From Lachnospiraceae bacterium (GTDB lineage: Bacteria; Bacillota; Clostridia; Lachnospirales; Lachnospiraceae): a stretch of DNA of 64,000 nucleotides. A model generated the notes under the pieces. The model was not told the DNA's origin. It was given only the letters and a program-made list of their open reading frames with translations, and made no database searches. Where the stretch lies: NCBI GenBank assembly GCA_015057365.1, contig SVEN01000009.1, positions 1 through 64,000 on the forward strand. Direction: 5' to 3'. This document shows positions 1 through 6,584 of this stretch, piece after piece. Position 1 is the first letter of the stretch, and each line of letters starts with the position of its first letter. A program made the position numbers and the translations under genes.

Positions 1-117
1 ACATCAAAAATCTTACTTATCGTATCTTCGATTATTATGGGAATTTTGTTAGCGGCAGTCATCGGCTTTATGGTGTTAATGTGCATGGCTGTTCAATTAA
101 ATTTAACAGCGCATTGA
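1..117 (+). CDS. C-terminal fragment of small membrane protein, cut by window edge
   Basis: The first base is already inside a reading frame of 38 codons ending at TGA 115-117. The peptide is one hydrophobic segment and closely matches the C-terminus of the complete small protein at 801-1049: both share a lysine followed by a LIVSSIIMG stretch and then VIGF. It is therefore the end of a paralogue whose start lies left of the window. The function is unknown. The rsfS promoter -35 overlaps its stop codon. Confidence 0.7.
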   Translation, partial: TSKILLIVSSIIMGILLAAVIGFMVLMCMAVQLNLTAH

Positions 118-142
118 ATCCAAAGAAAAGATTGGGTATAAT
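114..142 (+). promoter_or_regulatory. Promoter of rsfS
   Basis: TTGAAT at 114-119, a 17-nt spacer, and a perfect TATAAT at 137-142. The -35 overlaps the stop codon of the preceding small gene, and the rsfS SD (GGAGGG) follows about 20 nt downstream of the -10. Confidence 0.75.
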
Positions 143-172
143 AGAGAAAAGAAAAAATCGGAGGGACAAACT

Positions 173-526
173 ATGACCGAAAGAGCAAAAGAAATCGTAA
201 AAATCGCCTATAAGGCGCTGGATGATAAGAAGGCAGAGGACATCAAGATTATTGACATTTCCGGTATTTCCGTCATTGCGGACTACTTTGTCATCGCAAA
301 CGGTACCAATTCCTCTCAGGTAGAGGCAATGGTGGATGAGGTAACCGACGCACTGGCAAAGCAGAAAATTCACGCGGAGCGTATCGAAGGAATCCGTTCC
401 TCCGGCTGGATTTTGATGGACTTTAATGACGTAGTCATCCACATTTTCTCCAGAGAAGACCGCTTATTCTACGATTTAGAGCGTATTTGGAGAGACGGCA
501 AGGCAATTGAGCCGGAGAGCTTATAA
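173..526 (+). CDS. rsfS: Ribosomal silencing factor RsfS
   Basis: 117-residue protein of the RsfS/Iojap (DUF143) family, which binds ribosomal protein L14 on the 50S subunit and blocks subunit joining when nutrients are short. Family hallmarks seen are the ADYFVIANG segment near residue 37, the SGWILMDFNDVVIHIF core strand and the DLERIW C-terminal helix. Length is typical. SD GGAGGG precedes the ATG. In many Firmicutes rsfS follows nadD and yqeK; here its left neighbour is instead a small membrane protein. It has its own promoter and is followed by a terminator. Confidence 0.95.
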   Translation: MTERAKEIVKIAYKALDDKKAEDIKIIDISGISVIADYFVIANGTNSSQVEAMVDEVTDALAKQKIHAERIEGIRSSGWILMDFNDVVIHIFSREDRLFYDLERIWRDGKAIEPESL

Positions 527-585
527 GACAAGAAAAGGCCTTTACGGATGCTTTTCTGAAATTGCAAGAATAAAAAATTATATTG

Positions 586-616
586 GGACGACTTTCTTCG
601 GAATGTTGTCCTTTTT
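586..616 (+). terminator. Terminator after rsfS
   Basis: GGACGAC (586-592) pairs with GTTGTCC (605-611) across a 12-nt loop, with one G-U pair, followed at once by five T (612-616). Confidence 0.65.
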
Positions 617-696
617 GATGTCATAAAACATTTAAGTTAACTTATATTATAAATCCGGTAATCAGACTCGGAAATTCTTATGATTTTATGAACGAA

Positions 697-725
697 TTGA
701 GTTTTCGGAGATAGAATGTTATACT
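697..725 (+). promoter_or_regulatory. Promoter of small membrane protein gene at 801
   Basis: TTGAGT at 697-702, a 17-nt spacer and TATACT at 720-725, about 75 nt before the start codon. Confidence 0.65.
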
Positions 726-800
726 GATTCTAATAGGTGGGGGACTTAATACAGCAAGACAAAAATCTTACCTATAGTTCATTTTCAGGAGGGCCTTACC

Positions 801-1049
801 ATGGCAGGTATATTATTTTTGACATTGATTTATTTGATTCCGTTAGTGGCAATTGTCTTTTTTATCGTAAGCCTTTGCAACTATATTGCGGCCAAGAAAA
901 AGTATAAAGCCGAACCGAATGATTTAAATGTGCAGAAGAAAAGCGCCGCAAAAACAGTACTCATCGTTTCCTCAATTATCATGGGTGTCCTGTTGGTCGT
1001 TGTAATCGGCTTTATCGCACTGATGTATACGGCTGTTGCATATATGTAG
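801..1049 (+). CDS. Small two-helix membrane protein, paralogue of the fragment at 1-117
   Basis: 82 residues with two hydrophobic segments (about 3-27 and 50-80) separated by a basic, lysine-rich linker of about 20 residues. SD CAGGAGGG precedes the ATG. The C-terminal helix closely repeats the fragment at 1-117, so rsfS is flanked by two copies of this family. I do not recognise the family. A 46-codon membrane peptide and a PstS-like protein follow on the same strand and may be co-transcribed. Confidence 0.7.
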   Translation: MAGILFLTLIYLIPLVAIVFFIVSLCNYIAAKKKYKAEPNDLNVQKKSAAKTVLIVSSIIMGVLLVVVIGFIALMYTAVAYM

Positions 1050-1092
1050 GCAAACGCATAAACATATTAAGTTACGGCTAAGGAGGGCATTT

Positions 1093-1233
1093 ATGAAATC
1101 CAAAACCTTTAGAAAAATCGCACTGGCCATTGTAGGTCTATGTCTGATTTTCACGATTGTACATATGATTTATGCAATACATGCATACCAGCATTGCTCC
1201 ATTATCTATTTTATCGGAAAGGAGCTGTGGTAG
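1093..1233 (+). CDS. 46-residue single-pass membrane peptide
   Basis: ATG at 1093 is preceded by a strong SD (AAGGAGGG, 1080-1087) at good spacing. The peptide has a basic start (MKSKTFRK), one hydrophobic helix (about 9-29) and a short polar tail. The SD of the next gene lies inside its last codons, and its stop is 2 nt before that gene's ATG, which suggests translational coupling. Function unknown. An upstream in-frame start at 1036 has no SD and was not used. Confidence 0.55.
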   Translation: MKSKTFRKIALAIVGLCLIFTIVHMIYAIHAYQHCSIIYFIGKELW

Positions 1234-1235
1234 GT

Positions 1236-2249
1236 ATGGCAGGTGATTCTAAAAGAGCATCAGTTACGTTATGCAAACAGTTATCGGTTTTAGTGCTGAT
1301 TATTGCTATATTTGCGGCATTTAACCTCAGTATTTACTTTGTCCTGACCAGACGCCTGGCCAATAATTTCAGTGACACCTCTCAGGCAAAAATGATTGAT
1401 GTGGCAGCTTATTTGCCTCATAATCCGGACTCGAATCTGGTGCGCATCGATTCTTCTCTTAAGCTTACCGACAATCTGCCGGTACTGGACGGCGCGGCAG
1501 CCCTTGTTCCGGTGTATGCAGCCTTTGTAGACAATGTTTACCCGGAAGGCTCCGTTACCTTTGAAGGGGGCGTGTTTTCCGACGACAATTTCTACGGAGA
1601 AAACTTTGCCCCGGACAGCAAGATGCAATACAAAAACACCGTACGGGGCTATGAGGCCATTGTGGACGGCACCACGGACATTTTGTTTTGTGCAGCACCT
1701 TCGGCAGACCAGAAGAAATACGCAGAAGAGAAGGGTGTGGAGCTGGTTTACGTGCCGGTGGGCCTGGAGGGCTTTGTGTTCTTTGTGAATGAAGACAATC
1801 CGGTGGACAACCTTACCGTTGAGCAGGTCCGTGGCATTTATTCCGGAGAATACACCAATTGGAAGGACGTGGGCGGCAGTAATCGTGTCATCAATCCGGT
1901 GACACGCCTTACCGGAAGCGGCAGCCAGAGTGCCATGGACTCCTTTATGAAGGGACAGGAAATCAAAGGCAAATCCCCCTTTGCCCTCACCGGCGGCTCT
2001 ATCGGCTTTTCCTTCCGTTACTACATGGACGATATGGTAGGAAACGAAAATGTTAAAATGCTTTCCTTAAACGGCGTCTACCCAAGCGCAGAGAACATCA
2101 AAAACGGCACCTATCCGATCATTGCGCAGTTTTATGCCATTTACCGAGCCGATAACACCAACGAAAACATCCCTGTGCTGATCGACTGGATTTTGTCCGA
2201 GGAAGGGCAGAAGATTATTGAAGAGACTGGGTATGTGAGCATAAACTAG
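1236..2249 (+). CDS. Membrane-anchored PstS-like substrate-binding protein
   Basis: 337 residues from the ATG at 1236 (SD AAAGGAG, 1218-1224). An uncleaved N-terminal helix (about 15-40) is followed by an extracytoplasmic domain of the PBP-like/PstS superfamily. Supporting motifs are IVDGTTDILFCAAPS, LEGFVFFVNEDNPVDNLT, YSGEYTNWKDVGG, the phosphate-loop-like RLTGSGSQSAMDSF, and LIDWILSEEGQKIIE at the end. Phosphate is the likely ligand by family, but this is inference. No pstC, pstA or pstB gene is nearby, and there is no lipobox cysteine, so it may act as an anchored sensor or scavenger rather than as part of a complete transporter. Confidence 0.75.
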   Translation: MAGDSKRASVTLCKQLSVLVLIIAIFAAFNLSIYFVLTRRLANNFSDTSQAKMIDVAAYLPHNPDSNLVRIDSSLKLTDNLPVLDGAAALVPVYAAFVDNVYPEGSVTFEGGVFSDDNFYGENFAPDSKMQYKNTVRGYEAIVDGTTDILFCAAPSADQKKYAEEKGVELVYVPVGLEGFVFFVNEDNPVDNLTVEQVRGIYSGEYTNWKDVGGSNRVINPVTRLTGSGSQSAMDSFMKGQEIKGKSPFALTGGSIGFSFRYYMDDMVGNENVKMLSLNGVYPSAENIKNGTYPIIAQFYAIYRADNTNENIPVLIDWILSEEGQKIIEETGYVSIN

Positions 2250-2296
2250 TACTTGTACGGTATAAAACATGTGTTTCCGGAGCTAGGCGCGTGTCG

Positions 2297-2325
2297 TTGA
2301 CATTACGGTAGCCATATGTTAAAAT
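2297..2325 (+). promoter_or_regulatory. Promoter of the leader and P-loop kinase gene
   Basis: TTGACA (2297-2302), a 17-nt spacer and TAAAAT (2320-2325). Expected transcription start is near 2331-2333, giving a leader of about 220 nt before the kinase start codon. Confidence 0.7.
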
Positions 2326-2354
2326 AAACTTATAAAAAAGAGAGAGGTGAAAAG

Positions 2355-2366
2355 ATGAGAAGATAA
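2355..2366 (+). CDS. Putative three-codon leader ORF (Met-Arg-Arg-stop)
   Basis: ATG AGA AGA TAA at 2355-2366, preceded by SD-like GAGAGG (2342-2347) with a 7-nt spacer, about 25 nt from the predicted transcription start. It lies in a structured leader that contains a candidate intrinsic terminator before the kinase gene. Very short basic leader peptides are used in ribosome-mediated attenuators of some antibiotic-response genes; assigning that role here is inference. Confidence 0.4.
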   Translation: MRR

Positions 2367-2443
2367 TTTACTTTTGTTTACATGATATGTTATTAACGCA
2401 GTATTTCGTGACATCGGATACTGTTTATCGTGTTGCCAAAAGT

Positions 2444-2472
2444 GGATTATGTTCTCATAACCTCTCTTTTTT
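2444..2472 (+). terminator. Candidate attenuator terminator in kinase leader
   Basis: Seven base pairs with one bulged A and a TTCT loop, followed immediately by TCTC and six T. It lies about 80 nt before the kinase start, so it would stop most transcripts unless its T tract or stem is captured by another pairing. Confidence 0.45.
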
Positions 2473-2550
2473 GTATGCAAAAAAGAGCTACATAAGCAAA
2501 ATACATATAGAATTAATCCTTTTGGCAACAACTTTGAAAGGAGAAAAGCT

Positions 2551-3363
2551 ATGACAAATCAAAAGAATATAAATATATGGATTGAAGGCCTGCAAGGTTC
2601 CGGAAAATCCACCTTATTACAGGAACTTGTTACTCTCTATCCGCAGTTAAAAGTTTGCCGCGAAGGTGATTATTCCCCGGTAGAGCTGGCTTGGTGTACG
2701 TGGATGGACAAGGAACAGTACGAAGCGGTTCTGGCCCGTTATGAGGCTATTTCCGAGGAAATCAAGCAATATACGGAACAAGAATGCGACCGCTATATTG
2801 TGATGTACACCCGAATTCTTACAGACATTCCGGGCTTCCACAGGGATTTAGAGCAATATGAAATCTATAACGGTCGGAAATCTTTTGACGAGATAAAAGA
2901 GATTGTCACATCTCGCTACAAGGCATTTCAGGATACCGGCTATGTGTTTGAATGTTCCTTTTTACAGAATCTTACGGAAGATTTGATTTTGTTCCATGAA
3001 AAAAGCGACGAGGAGATTCTCGCGTTTTACCGGGAACTGTACGATGCACTTGACAAAGATAGTTTTCGCCTGGTGTATCTTTACAGCGACGATGTCGAAG
3101 AAAACATCCGTATCATCAGCAAAGAGCGAAGCGACACCGACGGTACTCCGCTGTGGCTTCCCATGATGTTGGAGTACCTAAAGAACTCGCCATACGGTAT
3201 GAAACACAGTTTGGAAAATTTTGATGACCTGATTGCGCACTTAAAGCATCGACAATATCTGGAGCTTCGCATTATAAAAGAAGTGGTGAGAGAGCATGCA
3301 GTAATACTTCCGTCAAAGAAATGTTCAAAGGAACTGTTACTATTTGACACCGATAGAGTATAA
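2551..3363 (+). CDS. P-loop kinase-like protein of unknown substrate
   Basis: 270 residues with a clear Walker A at the N-terminus (GLQGSGKST, residues 13-21), the pattern of small-molecule and nucleoside kinases. A possible lid segment with basic residues (ISKERSD, near 191) follows. The rest is rich in charged and aromatic residues and I cannot name the substrate. SD AAAGGAG (2537-2543) is 7 nt from the ATG. It appears monocistronic, with its own promoter, a long structured leader and a strong hairpin right after its stop. The leader suggests conditional expression, perhaps in response to translation stress. Confidence 0.65.
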   Translation: MTNQKNINIWIEGLQGSGKSTLLQELVTLYPQLKVCREGDYSPVELAWCTWMDKEQYEAVLARYEAISEEIKQYTEQECDRYIVMYTRILTDIPGFHRDLEQYEIYNGRKSFDEIKEIVTSRYKAFQDTGYVFECSFLQNLTEDLILFHEKSDEEILAFYRELYDALDKDSFRLVYLYSDDVEENIRIISKERSDTDGTPLWLPMMLEYLKNSPYGMKHSLENFDDLIAHLKHRQYLELRIIKEVVREHAVILPSKKCSKELLLFDTDRV

Positions 3364-3373
3364 ATGATATAAT
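3344..3373 (+). promoter_or_regulatory. Promoter inside the 3' end of the kinase gene
   Basis: TTGACA (3344-3349), an 18-nt spacer and TATAAT (3368-3373). Transcription would start near 3380, inside the left arm of the hairpin at 3375-3410, and would drive the membrane protein gene at 3438. Confidence 0.6.
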
Positions 3374-3374
3374 T

Positions 3375-3410
3375 TTTCCGGAAGCATTGATTCTACAGTG
3401 CTTCCGGAAA
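3375..3410 (+). terminator. Strong hairpin after the kinase gene
   Basis: TTTCCGGAAGCA (3375-3386) is perfectly complementary to TGCTTCCGGAAA (3399-3410), a 12-bp stem with a 12-nt loop. The following tract TTATTTA is only moderately T-rich, so termination strength is uncertain. Confidence 0.55.
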
Positions 3411-3437
3411 TTATTTAGGGGCATGAGAGGGGTTACT

Positions 3438-4007
3438 ATGCAATTTACAGCAAGAGAAAAGAAAATAGCCAAAACATATCGAATGATAGCATATATATCA
3501 ATTCCGATATTACTTATTTCAGGTGTAATCTTTACCTATGTCACCGATTTTGAACGTTCCTACCCACTGGGGATACTGTTACTGTTTAGCGGTATTTTCC
3601 TACTGCTTTTTACACTTTTTCTTCATTCGCTATTAAATTCGAAAGAGGAATCCACGACAACATACAGGGTATACCAGCGTACAAGAGTTGTTCTGTTGGC
3701 AATCGTCCTGTTTTTCTTTGCGGGAAGCCGTGTATTGGTTTCCTTATCCGATATAGCCTTGGGAACAAAAGAAGTTGTGCTGACAGAAGCAAAGGTAAAG
3801 ACAATAAAAGAGGGACTCCGCAAATACGGTTCAACTGACGTAACTTATTTAATCGGTAGAACCAAAACCGGTGAAACAATAAAAATACGTATCAGAGAAT
3901 ATAAGACAGAAAGCAAGACACGCACCTTATTAAAGACAAGTGATGAAGTAATTGTGTCATATTATAAATCACTTAAAACACTTTATGATATAAAAGCGAA
4001 AGATTAA
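3438..4007 (+). CDS. Membrane protein, first of a tandem paralogous pair
   Basis: 189 residues from the ATG at 3438 (SD GAGAGGGG). Three hydrophobic segments (about 18-35, 42-63, 82-104) are followed by a soluble C-terminal domain of about 80 residues containing KEVVLTEAKV, KYGSTDVTYLIGRTKTGETI and DEVIVSYYKSLKTLYDIK. The gene at 4166 has the same layout and matching blocks, so the two arose by duplication. I do not recognise the family. The C-terminal domain looks like a small beta-rich fold. Confidence 0.65.
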   Translation: MQFTAREKKIAKTYRMIAYISIPILLISGVIFTYVTDFERSYPLGILLLFSGIFLLLFTLFLHSLLNSKEESTTTYRVYQRTRVVLLAIVLFFFAGSRVLVSLSDIALGTKEVVLTEAKVKTIKEGLRKYGSTDVTYLIGRTKTGETIKIRIREYKTESKTRTLLKTSDEVIVSYYKSLKTLYDIKAKD

Positions 4008-4048
4008 GCAACTGATTTCGATTGCTTTGACAAATCCTTACAGAAAAG

Positions 4049-4099
4049 CTATTTTACTCCGAAAGAGAAAATAGAGCCGTTTATTTTGCTTTTTTTACT
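4049..4099 (+). terminator. Possible terminator between the paralogous pair
   Basis: CTATTTT+CTC (4049-4059, one bulged A) pairs with GAG+AAAATAG (4065-4074) around a 5-nt loop. T-rich DNA follows, but the long T run is about 15-20 nt beyond the stem, which weakens the call. Confidence 0.35.
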
Positions 4100-4165
4100 C
4101 TGTATTTATTTCCTGTACTTTTTTATAATTGGTATATTAAATATGATATGAGAGGAGACCATGTT

Positions 4166-4723
4166 ATGGAAAACGGAATAAACACAAAGGAAAAGAAGAA
4201 AGCAAGAACAAAACTGATGCTATTTATATTGGGATTAATAATACTTATTCTTGTAGGTGGTATTATTTCAAGTTTACCTATTTCTAAAGGCTACTATCCG
4301 CTGGGAAGACTGCTTACTATGAGCGGTACTTTAATTTTTATTACATTTATGGCTTGGAGTAATGTAAAAAGCACGTCGAGATCTTCTTTACAAAAAATCG
4401 TTGCCGTACTGCTTATAGGTATCCTTTTTATCTGGACCGGTAGAATTGTAGCAAATTCAATCTATGATTTTGTGAAAGGTCCGCAGGAAATTGTGTTAGA
4501 AGATGCAGAGATAGTTCAAAAACGCAGGTACAGCAGATATGGTTCAGGTCAACTTGTAAACCATTTAACAGGAAAAACAGAAGACGGTACTTCAATAGAG
4601 GTTCAGATCTTCGATGACAACCTTGAAGATGCGAAAGCAGTACTAAAGGGAAATGATAGTGTAATTGTGTATTATTATAAAGGGAATTCTTATAAAGTGC
4701 TTTATGATATAAAAGAGAATTAG
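4166..4723 (+). CDS. Membrane protein, second of a tandem paralogous pair
   Basis: 185 residues from the ATG at 4166 (SD AGAGGAG, 8-nt spacing; the ATG at 4148 overlaps the SD and was rejected). Layout equals the protein at 3438: a lysine-rich start, three hydrophobic segments, then a C-terminal domain with QEIVLEDAEI, RYGSGQLVNHLTGKTEDGTS and DSVIVYYYKGNSYKVLYDIK. The function is unknown. It is followed after 18 nt by another membrane protein gene with its own SD. Confidence 0.65.
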   Translation: MENGINTKEKKKARTKLMLFILGLIILILVGGIISSLPISKGYYPLGRLLTMSGTLIFITFMAWSNVKSTSRSSLQKIVAVLLIGILFIWTGRIVANSIYDFVKGPQEIVLEDAEIVQKRRYSRYGSGQLVNHLTGKTEDGTSIEVQIFDDNLEDAKAVLKGNDSVIVYYYKGNSYKVLYDIKEN

Positions 4724-4741
4724 AAAAGGAGCGATGTTATT

Positions 4742-5332
4742 ATGAAAGAAACTAATGTTGTATTTTTTGAACACATCCGCTTGTACGGCACCAAACTTGG
4801 GATACTGCTTGCGCTTTGGGCGATGATTCCGTTTCCTAGTTTGCTGTTCGTAATGATTCCGTCTCCATTCACCGTGGTATTGGGAATCATTGGGTTCATT
4901 GCTTTTATAGTGTTGTGCGTTTATCTTATTATTTATGCAATAAACCGAAGCAAAACCGTCTATAAGCTCTTTCCGGGATGCCCGGCGAAGTACCGTTTTG
5001 ACGAATCTGTTGCATTTGACTTTGAAACCGTTCCGGGAGAAGTTCGTTGTCAGCTCATTTCTTCCGAAAAGCCGGGCGAGTTTTATACAATCCAATCAAT
5101 AGAATACGATGAAGCAACTAAGGTTTTTAAATTTGTTATATCAAGCGGTATTATCATTGTACCGGGTGGTGCAACCGGTGTGTATGCTACGTCCAGATAC
5201 TTTACCGGAGTAGTCGGTGCACCGGATTCCGAGGAATTAATGAGACTTCTCAAGGAGCATCATATCAGTTTCAAATCATTTGATACGGAAATGGCATACT
5301 ATGTTGTGGCAGCGTTAAAAGAGAAACGGTAA
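4742..5332 (+). CDS. Membrane protein of unknown family
   Basis: 196 residues with two hydrophobic segments (about 18-38 and 43-68) followed by a soluble domain of about 125 residues. SD AAAGGAGCG precedes the ATG. The soluble part is beta-rich with a glycine-rich stretch (GIIIVPGGATGVYATSRYF). It is not evidently related to the pair upstream. It sits in the same plus-strand run, 18 nt after the previous stop and 13 nt before the next start, so the three are probably co-transcribed. Confidence 0.6.
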   Translation: MKETNVVFFEHIRLYGTKLGILLALWAMIPFPSLLFVMIPSPFTVVLGIIGFIAFIVLCVYLIIYAINRSKTVYKLFPGCPAKYRFDESVAFDFETVPGEVRCQLISSEKPGEFYTIQSIEYDEATKVFKFVISSGIIIVPGGATGVYATSRYFTGVVGAPDSEELMRLLKEHHISFKSFDTEMAYYVVAALKEKR

Positions 5333-5345
5333 GGGAGGGATAACA

Positions 5346-5672
5346 GTGTCGGGAACAGTAAGCGGTGTTTTCTGTGTGGCAGCATTTTTACTTATTCTAG
5401 GCATTGTTCTTTGTACCGGCCACGGTAGCCGCTTCATTGCCGGCTATAACACCATGAAGCCGGAAGAACAGGCAAAATACGACAAGAAAAAGCTTTGTCG
5501 CGGAACCGGCATCTTCGTACTTATTATAGCTGCAATCTGCGTTATTATGGGTTTAACTGAAGCTTTTTGTACCAAAGCGGTTGTAGATATCATGGCAAAG
5601 ATATGTGTTGTTCTGGTTATCCTAATAAGTGTGTTATGGATTATATTGGGAAATATTCTTTGTAAAAAGTAA
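5346..5672 (+). CDS. DUF3784-like small membrane protein
   Basis: 108 residues from a GTG start with a strong SD (GGGAGGG, 5333-5339). Three hydrophobic segments; after the first comes the sequence FIAGYNTMKPEEQAKYDKKK, followed by LCRGTG, which is the signature I remember for DUF3784 proteins of Firmicutes. The function of the family is not known to me. It is the last gene of the plus-strand run and ends at a bidirectional terminator facing lexA. Confidence 0.75.
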   Translation: MSGTVSGVFCVAAFLLILGIVLCTGHGSRFIAGYNTMKPEEQAKYDKKKLCRGTGIFVLIIAAICVIMGLTEAFCTKAVVDIMAKICVVLVILISVLWIILGNILCKK

Positions 5673-5714
5673 AATTCCAAACAGAAGTACATTACAAATC
5701 TTATAACAAAAAGC

Positions 5715-5751
5715 AGGAGAAGGGACCATACGGAACCTTCTCCTTAGTTTT
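5715..5751. terminator. Bidirectional terminator between convergent genes
   Basis: AGGAGAAGG (5715-5723) pairs perfectly with CCTTCTCCT (5736-5744). T-rich tracts flank both sides (TTAGTTTTAT on the plus strand, GCTTTTTGTT on the minus strand), so it can serve both the DUF3784-like gene and lexA. Confidence 0.75.
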
Positions 5752-5783
5752 ATATTGATTTTCATTCAAAGAAGTTGACAGAT

Positions 5784-6398
5784 TTAGAACATCCGGAACA
5801 ATCCGATAACCTTACCCAAAATCTCGACTTCGTTCACGATAATCGGGTCCATGGTGTCATTTTCCGGCTGGAGACGGTAGTAACCGTCCTCCTTATAAAA
5901 AGTCTTTACCGTAACGGAATCCTCGATAAGAGCCACAACAAAATCACCGTTCTTTGCATAATTCTGCTTCTTAATCAGAATCTGATCGCCGTTAAAGATG
6001 CCGGCATTAATCATGCTGTCGCCCTTCACATGAAGCATAAAAGTCTCCGCATTCGGCAAATAATCCGTCGGGATAGGGAAGTAGGACTCCACATTCTCCA
6101 CGGCTAAGATCGGCTGGCCTGCAGTCACGGTACCTACTACCGGAATATACGCCATCTCACGACGGGTGATATTGAAATTATCATCTACAATCTCAATGGC
6201 ACGCGGCTTCGCCGGGTCACGACGGATGTAACCGTTCTTCTCCAGGCTTTCCAGATGTGCATGCACGGAAGAGGTGGACTTTAACTTAACGGCCTCACAA
6301 ATCTCACGCACCGCCGGCGGATATCCCTTATTCAAAATACGTTCTTTCATAAAGTCTAAGATTTCCTGCTGCTTTGCAGTGATTTTACCATAACCCAT
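5784..6398 (-). CDS. lexA: SOS repressor LexA
   Basis: 204 residues with an N-terminal winged helix-turn-helix (about 1-65; TSSVHAHLESLEKNGYI recognition region) and a C-terminal S24 autoprotease domain. Self-cleavage would fall between Ala93 and Gly94 (VTAGQP); the catalytic pair is Ser128 (GDSM) and Lys165. SD AAGGAGG precedes the ATG. It is transcribed away from the yneA-like gene, and the shared gap holds several LexA boxes, so it is expected to repress itself and its neighbour. Confidence 0.97.
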   Translation of the reverse strand: MGYGKITAKQQEILDFMKERILNKGYPPAVREICEAVKLKSTSSVHAHLESLEKNGYIRRDPAKPRAIEIVDDNFNITRREMAYIPVVGTVTAGQPILAVENVESYFPIPTDYLPNAETFMLHVKGDSMINAGIFNGDQILIKKQNYAKNGDFVVALIEDSVTVKTFYKEDGYYRLQPENDTMDPIIVNEVEILGKVIGLFRMF

Positions 6399-6424
6399 AG
6401 ACGTTACCTCCTTCTATCATAAAA

Positions 6425-6438
6425 CAAACTTTTGTTTC
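6425..6438. promoter_or_regulatory. LexA box 1
   Basis: CAAACTTTTGTTTC, matching the Gram-positive pattern CGAAC-N4-GTTYG apart from the outer bases. It lies in the lexA 5' untranslated region. Confidence 0.55.
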
Positions 6439-6448
6439 CTTGTACCAA

Positions 6449-6477
6449 GTATAACACATCAAACACCTGTTTGTCAA
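6449..6477 (-). promoter_or_regulatory. lexA promoter
   Basis: On the minus strand, TTGACA (6477-6472), a 17-nt spacer and TTATAC (6454-6449). The LexA box at 6475-6488 overlaps the -35 and the box at 6425-6438 lies just downstream of the start site. Confidence 0.75.
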
Positions 6478-6488
6478 ACTTTTGTTCG
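6475..6488. promoter_or_regulatory. LexA box 2
   Basis: CAAACTTTTGTTCG, one mismatch from CGAAC-N4-GTTCG, overlapping the lexA -35 hexamer. Confidence 0.7.
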
Positions 6489-6507
6489 AAATTTTTATAA
6501 AAACCTA

Positions 6508-6536
6508 TTGACAAACAATTGTTCGCATGTTATATT
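6508..6536 (+). promoter_or_regulatory. yneA-like gene promoter
   Basis: TTGACA (6508-6513), a 17-nt spacer and TATATT (6531-6536). LexA box 3 sits between the hexamers. Confidence 0.7.
6512..6525. promoter_or_regulatory. LexA box 3
   Basis: CAAACAATTGTTCG, one mismatch from CGAAC-N4-GTTCG, overlapping the -35 and spacer of the yneA-like promoter. Confidence 0.7.
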
Positions 6537-6537
6537 A

Positions 6538-6551
6538 TAAACAGATGTTCG
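6538..6551. promoter_or_regulatory. Weak LexA box 4
   Basis: TAAACAGATGTTCG matches the core AAC-N4-GTTCG but deviates at the first two bases. It lies at the expected yneA-like transcription start. Confidence 0.4.
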
Positions 6552-6584
6552 GGAATGTTTGTTCTGTTTTTAGGAGGTATGAGT

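Larger units (their letters stand above)
2334..2529 (+). promoter_or_regulatory. Structured attenuator-like 5' leader
   Basis: Several mutually linked pairings are visible. (a) A terminator-like hairpin, GG(A)TTATG 2444-2451 with CATAACC 2456-2462, is followed by TCTCTTTTTT. (b) That T tract and CCTCTC can pair with the A/G-rich start of the leader (2334-2347), which also holds the leader-ORF SD. (c) CTCTTTTTTG 2464-2473 can instead form a perfect 10-bp hairpin with CAAAAAAGAG 2478-2487. (d) GTTGCCAAAAG 2432-2442 is perfectly complementary to CTTTTGGCAAC 2519-2529, just before the kinase SD. The stretch 2250-2550 holds no other gene. Confidence 0.5.

Noticed and set aside
633-644. TAAGTTAACTTA palindrome after rsfS
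   Set aside because: Short, AT-rich and away from promoter elements; likely chance.
1140-1235. Longer start for the PstS-like protein at 1140
   Set aside because: No SD there; it overlaps the 46-residue peptide, whereas the ATG at 1236 has a strong SD.
2319-2531. Minus-strand 70-residue frame in the kinase leader
   Set aside because: It has a TTG start without SD and low-complexity sequence, and its span matches the structured leader of the plus-strand gene.
6519-6584. Longer start for the yneA-like protein at 6519
   Set aside because: It would begin inside the promoter and LexA boxes; the ATG at 6585 has a proper SD.
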